Shown piece after piece: positions 22,094 to 32,616 of a DNA stretch of 64,000 nt. Position 1 is the first letter of the stretch. The number at the start of each line of letters is the position of its first letter. The translations under genes were made by a program, and so were the position numbers. The stretch is from contig CM064492.1 of the NCBI GenBank assembly GCA_032716605.1, forward strand, positions 55,288,364 to 55,352,363, written 5' to 3'. Below the pieces are notes generated by a model. It made no database searches, had not been told where the DNA came from, and saw only the letters and a list, made by a program, of their open reading frames with translations. This DNA is from Paralithodes platypus (lineage: Eukaryota; Arthropoda; Malacostraca; Decapoda; Lithodidae).

Positions 22094-22176
22094 TATATAC
22101 TATGCATATATAGCTGACAGGTTTATTTATACAGAGAGTTGGGCACTCCACTATGCATATTATATATATATACTAG

Positions 22177-22636
22177 CAGGGGTAACCGGCGTTGCGCGGG
22201 TACTACCACCACTACTACTACCACCATAATCACCATCATCAATCACTACTACCACAATCATCACAATACTACTACTACCATAATCACCGGCATCGACCTC
22301 CCTGTGCCTCATTAAACGGCGAACTCGATTTCGGCCGCTAAATGACATCCGATTTTGGATCTGACCTCATCCGTACCCCCATTTTGGGGGGCTGCGAACA
22401 ACTTTCGCTTCATACACCTTTTCGATCGGAAGCCTCCTTCTGCCCCAAACGGCCATTTTTTTTTTTTTCAATTTCGGCCTCGAAACGACCTCCGATCGTA
22501 GCCTCGCCCCATCTATAACCTGACCCAGGTCAATTGACACCCACATGCAAAGTTTCAGCTCCCCAGGTCCAAAACTGCGGCCGCCTATTAAGAACGCACA
22601 GACAAACAGACACACGAACTGATTTAATAATATAGA
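22177..22636. repeat. Interspersed repeat with GGCGTTGCGCGGGT head
   Basis: The head ACTAGCAGGGGTAACCGGCG continues TTGCGCGGGTA; the tail is ACAGACAAACAGACACACGA then TAATAATATAGATA. In between lie a TAC/CAT-rich stretch and a poly-T run. The head and tail resemble a widespread arthropod and mollusc dispersed repeat type, but I cannot place its class. Confidence 0.5.
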
Positions 22637-22639
22637 TAC

Positions 22640-22649
22640 AGTATATACA

Positions 22650-22696
<47 letters not shown>
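22640..22696. repeat. (TA)n microsatellite
   Basis: A pure TA run of about 40 bp flanked by ACAGTATA and CGGTATAC steps. Confidence 0.9.
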
Positions 22697-22697
<1 letters not shown>

Positions 22698-22918
22698 GGT
22701 ATACTGTATATTTTCAGTTTCATGGCCCCGGTAATATATTCTAGATGATATCCACGCCTGCAAGCACCGGCACCAACAACTGCATGGAAGCATAACAGTG
22801 ATCACCAAAATAACACAGGCACAAAGCATTACCATATGGAAGCACTACACAATTCTGCTGGTAATTTGAGGAAACCATTGAAATATGAACACACCTTACT
22901 AACATACAGGTTATATTT

Positions 22919-23331
22919 ATCAACTCTGCGTAAGCAGAGTGGTATCCCCCCCCCGCCCCCCCCCCCCCCCCCCCGCATAGTGGTACATGCTAACCGAAAT
23001 GTCTGTCTGTCTGTCCGTCCGAGAACTCTTCCTAGACCGTTTGACGGATTTTCACCAAACGTCACACCTTTGGTGCGTGAATGCGACGGTAATTAAACAA
23101 AAATTGTTTGAATTTGTTCAATAGTTATGATCTTAGGTCCAAAACAAAAATTTCCCCCCCCCCCCCCCCCAAACAGCCCCCTCCCTCAACCAGCCCCCCC
23201 CCCTTCAGGACCCCCACACCCCACCCTGTACCTATTCCCTGTGTTTGTGTGTGCCCCATAGGGGCACACACATCACAGAAAGCCACACATCATACACATC
23301 TTTCAGATGTGATGATAATGGTAAGACGTCT

Positions 23332-23365
<34 letters not shown>

Positions 23366-23460
23366 GTCCGTCTGTCCGATAACTCCTCCTTGACTGTTCG
23401 ACGGATTTTCACTAAACTTTACACGAACATTCGGTGCGTGAATGCGACGGTAGGGGCACT
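22919..23460. repeat. Composite repeat, copy F
   Basis: The CAACTCTGCGTAAGCAGAGT head is followed by poly-C, the CTAGACCGTTTGACGGATTT block, two more poly-C blocks and a GTGTGCCCCATAGGGGCACA hairpin. A second partial copy of the conserved block lies at about 23384-23450. Confidence 0.75.
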
Positions 23461-24301
23461 GTGTGAGAGTGCCCCTTAGGGGCACTCTCACACAGAGCGC
23501 CAGCATCATTGCATCATTGCATCATAGCATTGATGGTAGTGATGATGATAACAGTAGTAGATATGATGGTGACAGTACTAGTAGTAGTGATGATGGTCAT
23601 AATAGTATTCATGATGGTGATATTAGTAATGATTATTGTAAGATGATGGTGACTGTATTAGTGATGTTGGTAAGTAGTAGTGATGATGGTGAAAGTTGTA
23701 GTAAAGATGAGAGTAGTAGTGATGATGAGAGTAGTAGTGATGATGGTGAGAGTAGTAGTGATGATTATAATAGTAGTAGTGCTGATGATATTAATGATGA
23801 TAGTGACTAGTAGTGATGATGGTGAACGCATTTGTTAGGTTAAGTTAGTTCAGTTGACATTAGAAGTGATGGTAGTAATAGTGAGGATCATGCTGATAGT
23901 AGTGTTGATGGTGATAATAGCAGTGATAATGGTTGTAGATTTAGTGATAATGATGACAGTAGTGATGATGATGGTAGTGATGATAACATTAGTAGATATG
24001 ATGGTGACAGTACTAGTAGTAGTGATGATCATCATAATAGTATTCATGATGGTGACATTAGTAATGACGATTGTAAGATGATGGTGACAGTATTAGTGAT
24101 GTTGGTAAGTAGTAGTGATGATGGTGAGAGTTGTAGTGATGATGGTGAGAGTAGTAGTGATGATGGTGAGAGTAGTAGTGATGATTTTAATAGTAGTAGT
24201 GCTGATGATATTAATAATAGTGACTAGTAGTGATGATGGTGACCGATCGCTGAGTAGGGTATGCCGTTTTGATTTTGGGCGAAACGGCACGTCTACTTTA
24301 T
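23461..24301. repeat. Composite repeat, copy G with duplicated AGT/GAT body
   Basis: It opens on a GAGAGTGCCCCTTAGGGGCA hairpin. It has two AGT/GAT-rich bodies (about 23520-23825 and 23860-24235) separated by CATTTGTTAGGTTAAGTTAG and closes with CGGCACGTCTACTTTATT. Confidence 0.75.
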
Positions 24302-24359
24302 TGATTTACATTTGATCTCCTTTAGTATTCTCATGTAATGCTTTCTACCCCTGATAGCA

Positions 24360-25300
24360 CCCCCCTTGCCTCCTCTTTACCTGTTGTTGTTTGATTTCCT
24401 TTGTACCTCTGACCATCTTCCATCTTTACACCATCCTCCCACCTATCTCCCTACCCCCTCTCATCATTATCCCCCATCCTTCCCCCTACTCACCACCATC
24501 ATCTCCACCCACCACCCCCTCCCTCCACTACCACCCCCTTTCCCCTCCTCCCCCTACCCTCCACCAGCCACTCCTCCCCTCACCCTGTCCCTTCTTTAGT
24601 CCCCTCCCTTCCCATCAATACCCCCCTCCTTCCCTCTACTCTCCACCATCATCTCCTTCTATCACCCCCCCCCCCATCCTTACCCCCGCCCTCCACTACC
24701 ACCCCCTTTCCCATCATCCCCCTACCCTCCACCACCCTCTCTTCCCCTATCCTTCCATCCCCGTTCTCCCTCCTTCCCCCAACCCTCCACCACCCCCCCC
24801 CCACATCATACCCTCTTCCAACACCATCCCCCAGCCACCCCCAATCTGCCAACATCATCCCCCCACAATCACCTACTCCCCCTACACCATCCCCTACTCT
24901 CCCCTCTCCAACACTATCCCTCCACTTTTCCCACTTTCCCCACACCACCCCCCCACTCTCCCCACACCATCCTCCCAGTCTCCCATCTCCAACACCCCTC
25001 CCCCTCTACCCACACAATCACCCATTCTTCCTACACCAACACCATCCCCCCTCTCCCCACATAATCACCCACTCTTCCTACACCATCCCCTACTCTCCCC
25101 TCTACAAGACTACCCCCCACTCTCTCCACACAATCACCTACTCACCCTACACCAACCCACTTTCCCCTCTCCAACACCATCCACCCCACACCATTCCTCG
25201 ACCACCCCCACTCTCCCCTCTCCAATACCATCCCCCCACCACCCCCACTCTCCCTCCTCCCACTCGTGTCTCCACTCTCTTCCTCCATTCATTAGTCCAG
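24360..25300. repeat. ~0.95-kb polypyrimidine tract (CCA/CT-rich)
   Basis: The plus strand is almost purely C, T and scattered A, built from CCACACCATCC- and CCCTCTCCAACACCATC-like words. G is nearly absent, so long Pro/Ser-rich frames (up to 325 codons) open by composition alone. It ends at a conserved module, GGCACCATCTGTACTGGGAG, at about 25300. Confidence 0.85.
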
Positions 25301-25439
25301 GCACCATCTGTACTGGGAGCTTCCGACTTCTTCCTGCCTTCCTATTGTTTTGGTTCCATTTATCCTAGTTGTTTAATTAATAGTTTCGATTACTTTATTC
25401 TTCCGCACAATTAGCTTATTCTCGTCCGTTTTTGTCTTC

Positions 25440-25800
25440 CTTAAATTATCTCACACTCGACCACATTCCACCCCCCCCCCCCCCCCCACCCACACTTTCT
25501 CTCCACCTCCTCCATCCTCTCCTCACAACCTCTAATCGACCATCTTCGTCCCACATCATCCCCCACTACTCTTTTGCCGCACACTGCTCTCTCTCTCTCC
25601 CCACACCATCGTTTCTCTCTCTCTCTCTCTCTCTCCACACCATCTTCTCCCCCCACCATCGTTTCTCTCTCTCCCCCCACCATCGTCTCTCATTCTCTAT
25701 CTCTCTCTCCCCATGCACCATCCTCTCTCCCCATACCACTCTCCCTCCCCACCCACCTCTCCCTCCCTTATTCCCGGCACCATCTGTACAGGGACCTTCG
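25440..25800. repeat. Second polypyrimidine tract with (TC)n
   Basis: It has poly-C, then CTCTCTCTC runs alternating with CCACACCATC words, ending in GGCACCATCTGTACAGGGA. The end module matches those near 25300 and 28865. Confidence 0.8.
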
Positions 25801-25848
25801 ACGTCTTCCCTTCACGTTGTTTTACTTTCTTGTCTCTCTCTCGTATAT

Positions 25849-26061
25849 TTAACCCGTACAGTACCAGTGAAGTATTTTTCATTATATTCTGGAAACTATT
25901 GGCCGTGTTTATTCAGCTTAAGAAGGACTTATACTCATGACAAGGCTACAGACTATCTCAATTAATCCTGCAAATACCATATATCGTTCCTAAGCTTCAT
26001 AAAATCTTCAAAATGCAGCTGAAATCAAAGCCGAAACACTTCACGGTACTCTTAGGGTTAA
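25849..26061. mobile_element. TTAA-flanked foldback MITE, family P1
   Basis: TTAA occurs at 25849-25852 and 26058-26061. The ends CCCGTACAGTACC and GGTACTCTTAGGG are imperfect inverted repeats, with GACTATCTCAATTAA at mid-element. Confidence 0.75.
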
Positions 26062-26071
26062 CTATATTATT

Positions 26072-26640
26072 TTGCTTTCTCCTTTCTACCTCTCGCACGT
26101 ATTTAGCTTTGTTCGACTTCACTTATATTTTCTGTTATACACTATTTATCATATTTCCTTATCCATCTCAATCTGTTTCCTTATTTCGATTTGCTTTCTC
26201 CTTTCTACCTCTCGCACGTGTTTAGTTTTATTCGATTTCACGTATTCTTTCCATATTTATCAGATTTCTTTCACCCTTTCAGTTTGTTGCTTTCTATTAT
26301 TTTGTTTTATTTTTTCTCCCTTTCGTATATATTTTCTTTTGCTCAATTCCACGCCTATTTTCCATGAACCCATATTCATCAGATTTCCTTAGGCCCTATA
26401 TGTCTCAATCTGTTTTCCTTTATTATGTTTTATCTTTCTCCCTCTCGTGCTTGTTTATTCATATTCGAATTAGTGTCTCTATTTTCCGTAAAACCATATT
26501 AATTAGAGTTTTGTAATACTTCTATTTGTTTTCCATATATTATTTTGCTTTCTTCTTTCTCCCTCTCGTATGTACTAGTTTTTTTGTGTTCATTTCCACG
26601 TCTATTTTCCGTCATTACTTCACACGTTCTTAGTTGAATT
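26072..26640. repeat. ~115-bp degenerate pyrimidine-rich tandem repeat, about 5 units
   Basis: Units begin TTTTGCTTTCTCCTTTCTAC and continue CTCTCGCACGT; later units keep TTTCTCCCTCTCGT. Spacing is about 110-125 bp. No gene is seen. Confidence 0.65.
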
Positions 26641-26659
26641 GCCTATATAAATGTATCGC

Positions 26660-27037
26660 TTAAGGGGGTAGTGCTTGTTTTTTGGATCAGATATTTATCT
26701 CTTAATTCATCTTTGAGCTTTCTCGCTACACCTCCATTAAACTTTAAAAAATACACCCCTAAACATCCCTTTCAAGATAAATGTGTACATCTTTCGGTAA
26801 AAACAAATCCTGGCCGGAGGCCGGTTCCTTTTAAAATTACAGGCTCGCTATCGCTCGCCAGCAAAAACAGTCGATACCTAAATGGCACGAAAGGTCCAAA
26901 TATTGACAAATAACTGAGACGAAAGGTCTTAAAATCGTCAAACTAACGGAACGGAACGAACGTCTTATAATCTCAAAACTAATATGCTAAACATAAGGGA
27001 GAAGGAGGTCCAGAAAAAGCGACTACCTCCCCCTTAA
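26660..27037. mobile_element. TTAA-flanked MITE, family P2, full length
   Basis: TTAA occurs at 26660-26663 and 27034-27037. The ends GGGGGTAGT and ACTACCTCCCCC are inverted repeats. The interior has GCTCGCTATCGCTCGCCAGC, CACGAAAGG and GTCTTAAAATCG blocks shared with other copies. Confidence 0.8.
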
Positions 27038-27137
27038 TATTGCCCTCCTTCCCTTGTTCAGATATAAATACCTTCCATCTCCTTTTTGGATATATATATA
27101 TTTTGTTTTATTCCTTCCAACGGTAGCAAAGCGTACG

Positions 27138-27384
27138 TTAACCCTTTGAAGATTATGACACATTTTGGACCGTTTATTAATGGCTATCATAAGCTGCATT
27201 TATACAGCTTAGGAAAGATCTGTGGGAATTACAGGGGTTAAGACTATCTCAATGAGCCATCTGACTTCGATTTCTCAGACTTCGATTTATATATATATAT
27301 ATGTCTTTCCTAATCTGAACACAATCGTCTAATAATAGTCAGGAAACATAAAATAAATGGAAAATTGTATCATAGAAGGGTTAA
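27138..27384. mobile_element. TTAA-flanked foldback MITE, family P1
   Basis: TTAA occurs at 27138-27141 and 27381-27384. The ends are CCCTTTGAAGATTATGACAC and, inverted, CCCTTCTATGATACAATTTT. Two long arms surround an (AT)n core. Confidence 0.8.
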
Positions 27385-27691
27385 ACAAATTCATGAAAGT
27401 GTGTAGGGGTATGGTAGGTATACTCGGATGCCATAGTCTCTATCTCACTCATAAAACATCGTGGGCCCCCTATGTTTTCCTCTATGCAATTATAACTATC
27501 TGGATTGATTTTCGGATAGAATTTGCTTGTCAGTAAATAGGTATATATACAGTATATAGGTTTGTAGTTGATGCATAGAAAACTATATTCATCAATTCGT
27601 TTTCAGAGATATACTTCTATAATTTGAAATGTGTGAAGTCCAAGAACATTTATGAGTCTACTAAGTGGGGTAGAGATGGGGTATCTGAGTG

Positions 27692-27904
27692 TACAGTTGG
27701 CCAAATAAGTGATGTCGCGGCACCAAGTATTTCGATAAATAATTAGTATCAGCACTATCTCAGCATTACTTCATCATTTCGAGTGATATATACAAACATA
27801 TGCCTATCCTTACACACCCTATTCAACATCTGACAGACAATATTACAGCATACAGCGAGCAAAACGTAATGACAGCGGCGACACGACTTATTTGGCCAAC
27901 TGTA
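27692..27904. mobile_element. Mariner-type MITE with TA target duplication, family M2
   Basis: Perfect inverted ends CAGTTGGCCAAATAAGT and ACTTATTTGGCCAACTG bound a 209-bp element (27694-27902). It is flanked by TA at 27692-27693 and 27903-27904. A second copy lies at 60159-60349. Confidence 0.88.
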
Positions 27905-28012
27905 CAAGATATCATAGTCATTAATAGCGACGCACCCAATTTGAATCAGTATTGAAACCAAACTAGATCCTACAATGCTGTACTATATGAAAAATGGTTC
28001 ACAACTCTATCT

Positions 28013-28226
28013 TTAACCAATTGAAGATTATGAGGCGTTTTGGCATTTTTTTCTGGCTATCACTGGATGATTTCATTGAGATTAGACAGGGTATATGGAA
28101 GTCGGAGAGTGAATTGAGACGGCCTTTACCATTTTAAGTCCCACATATTTTTCCTAAGCTACAAAAAATCGGCTAATGGTTACCAGAATAAACTGTCAAA
28201 ACGAGTAATGGTCCTCAAAAGGTTAA
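28013..28226. mobile_element. TTAA-flanked foldback MITE, family P1
   Basis: TTAA occurs at 28013-28016 and 28223-28226. The left end is CCAATTGAAGATTATGAGGC and the right end, inverted, is CCTTTTGAGGACCATTACTC. Confidence 0.75.
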
Positions 28227-28354
28227 CAAAATAAAGTGTGTGTGTGTGTGTGTGACGGTAGGCGGAACACGATAAAAAAGTAATCATACTAAAAGGTCTA
28301 AAACGTCGCCCCATACATGCCCCTATTCTTTGGCTCCCCACAATAGGACAATAT

Positions 28355-28865
28355 AAGCATGCCCTTCCCCCCCCTCTCACCCCGCCCCCCGTTCCTGCCC
28401 CCCATCCCCTTACTACCTACTCCCTATCTCCCTCTCCCGTCCCCCTGCCCCCCTTTCCAAGCCCCCGCCCCCTCACTTACTAGTCCCTATATCCCTATCC
28501 CGCCACCCTTGACCCCTTCCTCAAGCCACCCACCCAACGTCCCATCCCCTCCCCTTGTCTACCTTTTCCCTATCTCCCTCTCCCGACCCACTTCCCCCCT
28601 TCTTACGCCCCCATTCTATCTTCCCCCTCACTACCTATCCCTATCTCCCGCCCCACTGCCCCCCTTATTACGCCCCCACCCCATCCTCCCCCTCACCACC
28701 TCTTCCCTATATCCCTCTCCCGCTCCCCTGCCCCCATCCCATCCTTCCTCTCACTACCTATTCCTTACCTCCTTCTCCCGCCCCCCTGCCTCCCATCTTA
28801 CGCCCCCGCGGGGGCCCCCCCCCCTCCACCTCCCCGCCCCCACCTTCCATATTATTCCAGCCAAC
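28355..28865. repeat. C-rich polypyrimidine tract, ~0.5 kb
   Basis: It consists of CCCTATCTCCCTCTCCCGCCC-like units with CACTACCTA steps at roughly 60-70 bp. It ends in ACATCTGTACAGTGACCTTT, the same end module seen at 25300 and 25790. Overlapping Pro-rich frames are compositional. Confidence 0.8.
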
Positions 28866-28946
28866 ATCTGTACAGTGACCTTTTGGGTTTTCTCCACTTT
28901 CTTCTTTGCACTTTTTTCTCGCTCCTTCAACTATTATTATTATGCA

Positions 28947-29269
28947 CTCCTTCCATTCATCTATCCATAGCCTATGATAGCGCAGTTGGAAAGTGTGTAC
29001 ATGCTTAAATTGATATGCAGGATTCTAAACTGCATAATAAATCGTAGGCTTGTCCACCATTCTTCAACTGTCTTCGTAGCGCAATGGATAAATGCACTGA
29101 ATTTCGGTGTGAGCATCTTAGGGTCGAATCCCTGGACTGCCACATGTATTTGTTGATTTCATTAATTGAGTTTAGGAGTAAAGTCGGTTGGTGGAGGTAA
29201 CATAATAATTCATTCAGGTTCAGGGGTAGTTTATAGAGAGACCTTCCTTAGGGTTAAGGCCCCATTAAT
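28947..29269 (+). repeat. Dimeric tRNA-derived SINE, tandem copy 1
   Basis: The first tRNA-like unit has TGATAGCGCAGTTGGAAAGT and a decayed B box (GGATTCTAAAC). The second has TCGTAGCGCAATGGATAAAT and GGGTCGAATCCC. A shared tail, GTATTTGTTGATTTCATTAA, follows. Acceptor stems do not pair. Confidence 0.75.
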
Positions 29270-29540
29270 TACTCCTTCCATTCATCTATCCATAGCCTAT
29301 GATAGCGCAGTTGGAAAGTGTGTACATGCTTAGATTGATATGCAGGATTCGAAACTACATAATAAATCGTAGGCTTGTCCACCATTCTTTAACTGTCTTC
29401 GTAGCGCAATGGATAAATGCACTGAATTTGGTGTGAGCATCCTAGGTTCGAATCCCTGGACTGCCACATGTATTTGTTGATTTCATTAATTGAGTTTAGG
29501 AGTAAAGTCGGTTGGTGGAGGTAACCTAATAATTATTACT
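29270..29540 (+). repeat. Dimeric tRNA-derived SINE, tandem copy 2
   Basis: A near-identical repeat of copy 1 from CACTCCTTCCATTCATCTAT-like sequence onward, with clean B boxes GGATTCGAAAC and AGGTTCGAATCCC. It is shortened at the 3' end. Confidence 0.75.
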
Positions 29541-29780
29541 GCTATTGCTAATACTACTACTACTACAAATAATATTATGTATTTAAATAATAATAATAAT
29601 AATAATAATAATCACAATAATAATAATAATACAGTATAATAATGTGTAATTGCAATAAGAGATTGTTTTCTATTGTCACCAGCGCCAATTCAACAAATCA
29701 GCTGATCCAATAACACTTAAATTATGTAGTGTACAGTACCGTTTATGATATAATAAGTTTATAATGTTTATGCTTAGTAT
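29541..29780. repeat. (AAT)n-rich low-complexity sequence
   Basis: TACTACTAC and AATAATAAT runs at about 29540-29640; the remainder is AT-rich without a recognised feature. Confidence 0.6.
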
Positions 29781-29782
29781 GA

Positions 29783-29985
29783 ACATTACAGGCTCACTAT
29801 CGTTCGCCAGGGAAAAAATCGACACCTAAATAGCACGAAAGGTCTAAATATTGACAAAGAAATGGGGCGAAAGGTCTTAAAATTGACTAACTAATGAGGC
29901 AAACCTCTTAAATTAACATCTGAAAACTAATGGGCCTAAACCTGACGAAGAAGGGGGACCAGAAAAATGAGCCATCTTCCCTTAA
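29783..29985. mobile_element. TTAA MITE, family P2, left-truncated
   Basis: It begins inside the family at ACAGGCTCACTATCGTTCGC and ends CCATCTTCCC plus TTAA (29982-29985). Confidence 0.65.
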
Positions 29986-30159
29986 CTGGAATATTCTCCC
30001 CTGCCTCGACTTCCAGACGTTTCCTCTTGTTCTCCTAAAGGTCTTATTTATTCTTCCTGAGAGGGTTTTCCTTTTCACTGAAGCCTTATAATACATTTCC
30101 CTCTCGACCATACTTGTTCTTAAAGAGACTGGATATATATTTGGGTCTATTTGTTTACA

Positions 30160-30475
30160 TACTCATTTTTTTTCAGTTTTCTCCCTAAACCGCCAATGAA
30201 GTTAACAAAATACATCCATTAGATTCCACTTCTAGATTAATTTGTATATTTTTCGCTAGAAAAATGTCCGGGCCAAAGGCCGGTTCTTCCAAAATCGTTC
30301 GCCAGGAAAACATATCGACACCTAAATAGCACGAAAGGTCTTAATATTTACAAAGAAATGGGGCGAAAGGTCCTAAAATCGACAAAGTAATGAGGCAAAC
30401 ATCTTAAAGTCTGAAAACTAATGAGGCTCAACATGAGGGAGATGGGGGACCAGAAAACAGCCCATCTCCCCTTAA
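30160..30475. mobile_element. TTAA MITE, family P2
   Basis: The right end is CCCATCTCCCC plus TTAA (30472-30475). The interior carries AAATGTCCGGGCCAAAGGCC and AGCACGAAAGGTC blocks. The left end is eroded. Confidence 0.65.
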
Positions 30476-30499
30476 GACGATAGAGGATTTTAGAGAATA

Positions 30500-31352
30500 T
30501 TCAGTTTTGTATTGTATTCAGCTTTGTATTGTATTCAGCTTTGTATTGTATTCAGCTTTGTATTGTATTCAGCTTTGTATTGTATTCAGCTTTGTATTGT
30601 ATTCAGCTTTGTATGGTATTCAGCTTTGTATGGTATTCAGCTTTGTATGGTATTCAGCTTTGTATGGTATTCAGCTTTGTATTGTATTCAGCTTTGTATT
30701 GTATTCAGCTTTGTATTGTATTCAGCTTTGTATTGTATTCAGCTTTGTATGGTATTCAGCTTTGTATGGTATTCAGCTTTGTATGGTATTCAGCTTTGTA
30801 TTGTATTCAGCTTTGTATTGTATTCAGCTTTGTATTGTATTCAGCTTTGTATTGTATTCAGCTTTGTATTGTATTCAGCTTTGTATTGTATTCAGCTTTG
30901 TATGGTATTCAGCTTTGTATGGTATTCAGCTTTGTATTGTATTCAGCTTTGTATTGTATTCAGCTTTGTATTGTATTCAGCTTTGTATGGTATTCAGCTT
31001 TGTATGGTATTTATATTTGTATTGTATTCAGATTTGTATGGTATTCAGCTTTGTATTGTATTCAGCTTTGTATTGTATTCAGCTTTGTATGGTATTCAGC
31101 TTTGTATTGTATTTAAATTTGTATTGTATTCAGCTTTGTATTATATTCAGCTTTGTATTATATTCAGCTTTGTATTGTATTCATCTTTGTATTATATTCA
31201 TCTTTGTATTGTATTCAGCTTTGTATTGTATTCAGCTTTGTATTGTATTCAACTTTGTATTGTATTCAACTTTGTATTACATTCAGCTTTGTATTGTATT
31301 GAGCTTTGTATTGTATTGAGCTTTGTATTGTATTGAGCTTTGTATTGTATTG
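30500..31352. repeat. 17-bp satellite, about 50 copies
   Basis: The unit is TTTGTATTGTATTCAGC, with a TTTGTATGGTATTCAGC variant in blocks of 4, 3, 2 and 2 that suggest local duplication. The last quarter is more diverged. The period is not a multiple of 3 and the unit lacks stops in every plus frame, so all three plus frames are open for about 200-270 codons and spell the same hydrophobic cycle. These are not genes. Confidence 0.97.
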
Positions 31353-31544
31353 AAACTTGCGATGGAAGAACTATATGCCCTCTCCCGCATCTCTTCCCTT
31401 CCCTTTTCGTTATATTTGTTTATTTACTATTGCAGAAATTTGCCATTTTTGTCTTTACGTGTTTCCATAATTTTTGTTATAGTAATTGCCACTTGTCCTC
31501 CCCTTCTTAAATGTAATGATGTTCGTATCTCTGTTTTAGCCCCC

Positions 31545-31545
31545 C

Positions 31546-31608
<63 letters not shown>
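31545..31608. repeat. (CT)n microsatellite
   Basis: A pure CT run of about 64 bp. Confidence 0.95.
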
Positions 31609-31610
<2 letters not shown>

Positions 31611-31750
31611 TAATCTGCTTCATCCGTGTTCTTTGTCTCCTTTGTTCTGTCTGTCTGTTGGTTTGTTTGCCTATTTTATTTATCTTCAAGATTGTGTGCC
31701 ACCTGCCTGTCTGGCTGTCCTCTCTACTCGCCTCCTAGGAAAAAGATGTC

Positions 31751-31889
31751 TTAGCTTCATGGGGATTATGACCGGTTTTAGCAGTATATTATGGCTATGA
31801 TTACACGATTATATACGGAGTAGGAAGGTTATATAGTTGAGATAGTCTGTACCTTTAAATGCTCACAGATCCTTCCTAAACTGTATAAG
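31751..31889. mobile_element. P1-family MITE, truncated
   Basis: It shares GGGGATTATGACCGG, TTACACGATTATATACGGAG and CAGATCCTTCCTAAACTGTA with full P1 copies. The TTAA ends are lost. Confidence 0.55.
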
Positions 31890-31934
31890 TGACTGTACAA
31901 CCCCCTCTAACCACTCTACCAGCCAGCACCCCTT

Positions 31935-32262
31935 CCGTTTTTTTTGGCCTATTAATTAATTTAATCGTATATTTTTTAGTTTCCTCCCTAGACCTCCTAG
32001 ATAAATTTGTAAATTTTTCGGTAGAAAAATGTTCCGGCCGAAGGCCGATTCCTCTGAAAATTTCAGGCTCGCTATCGCTCTCCAGGAAATATTGACACCT
32101 AAATAGCACGAAAGGTCTTAAAATTAACAACGAAAAGGGGCAAAAGGTGTTAAAATCGCCAAATTAATGAACGTTCGCGAACGTCTTATAAACTTATCAC
32201 AAATGGGACTTAACAGGAGGGAGAAAGGGGACCAGAAAATCGACCCATCTCCCTCATAATAG
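31935..32262. mobile_element. P2-family MITE
   Basis: It has GGTAGAAAAATGTTCCGGCC, GGCTCGCTATCGCTCTCCAG and AGCACGAAAGGTC blocks, and ends CCATCTCCCTCATAAT with a degenerate TTAA. Confidence 0.6.
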
Positions 32263-32401
32263 AAACCCTACCCCCCCCCCCCACCTTCTTTTCCTTCCGC
32301 TACCTTCATTATTCCAACCCCACCACATGTGTTCAGCGACATCCTGCTGCCCGATTGTATCCCTTCCTAGCACTTTTATGGTCCTGAGTTTCCTTCCTGG
32401 T

Positions 32402-32437
<36 letters not shown>
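32263..32437. other. Pyrimidine-rich spacer with poly-T run
   Basis: Poly-C, a diverged CCACATGTGTTCAGCGACAT end module and a T-run of about 31 at 32407-32437. No gene is seen. Confidence 0.5.
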
Positions 32438-32554
32438 CTTATAGGTTATATTCCTTTCTAACATACATTTCATATCTTCCTAGTTTTTGTTTTTACCATT
32501 GTTTCCTCGTCTAGATTATGTTACTTTGTATATATATATATATATATATACCGG

Positions 32555-32612
<58 letters not shown>
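32438..32612. repeat. ~130-bp tandem repeat unit with (TA)n; left side of the Gmr1-like insertion
   Basis: It has AGGTTATATTCCTTTCTAAC, CTAGTTTTTG, CTCGTCTAGATTATGTTACT and then (TA)n. The same unit recurs at 44850-45200, on the other side of the retrotransposon, showing that the element integrated within this tandem repeat. Confidence 0.7.

Positions 32613-32616
<4 letters not shown>

Noticed and set aside
24391..25368. 325-codon Pro/Ser-rich frame
   Set aside because: It is produced by a polypyrimidine tract with almost no G; several overlapping frames are open for the same reason and none has domain content.
30507..31336. Three overlapping 195-274-codon frames
   Set aside because: All derive from one 17-bp repeat and encode the same cyclic peptide in each frame.
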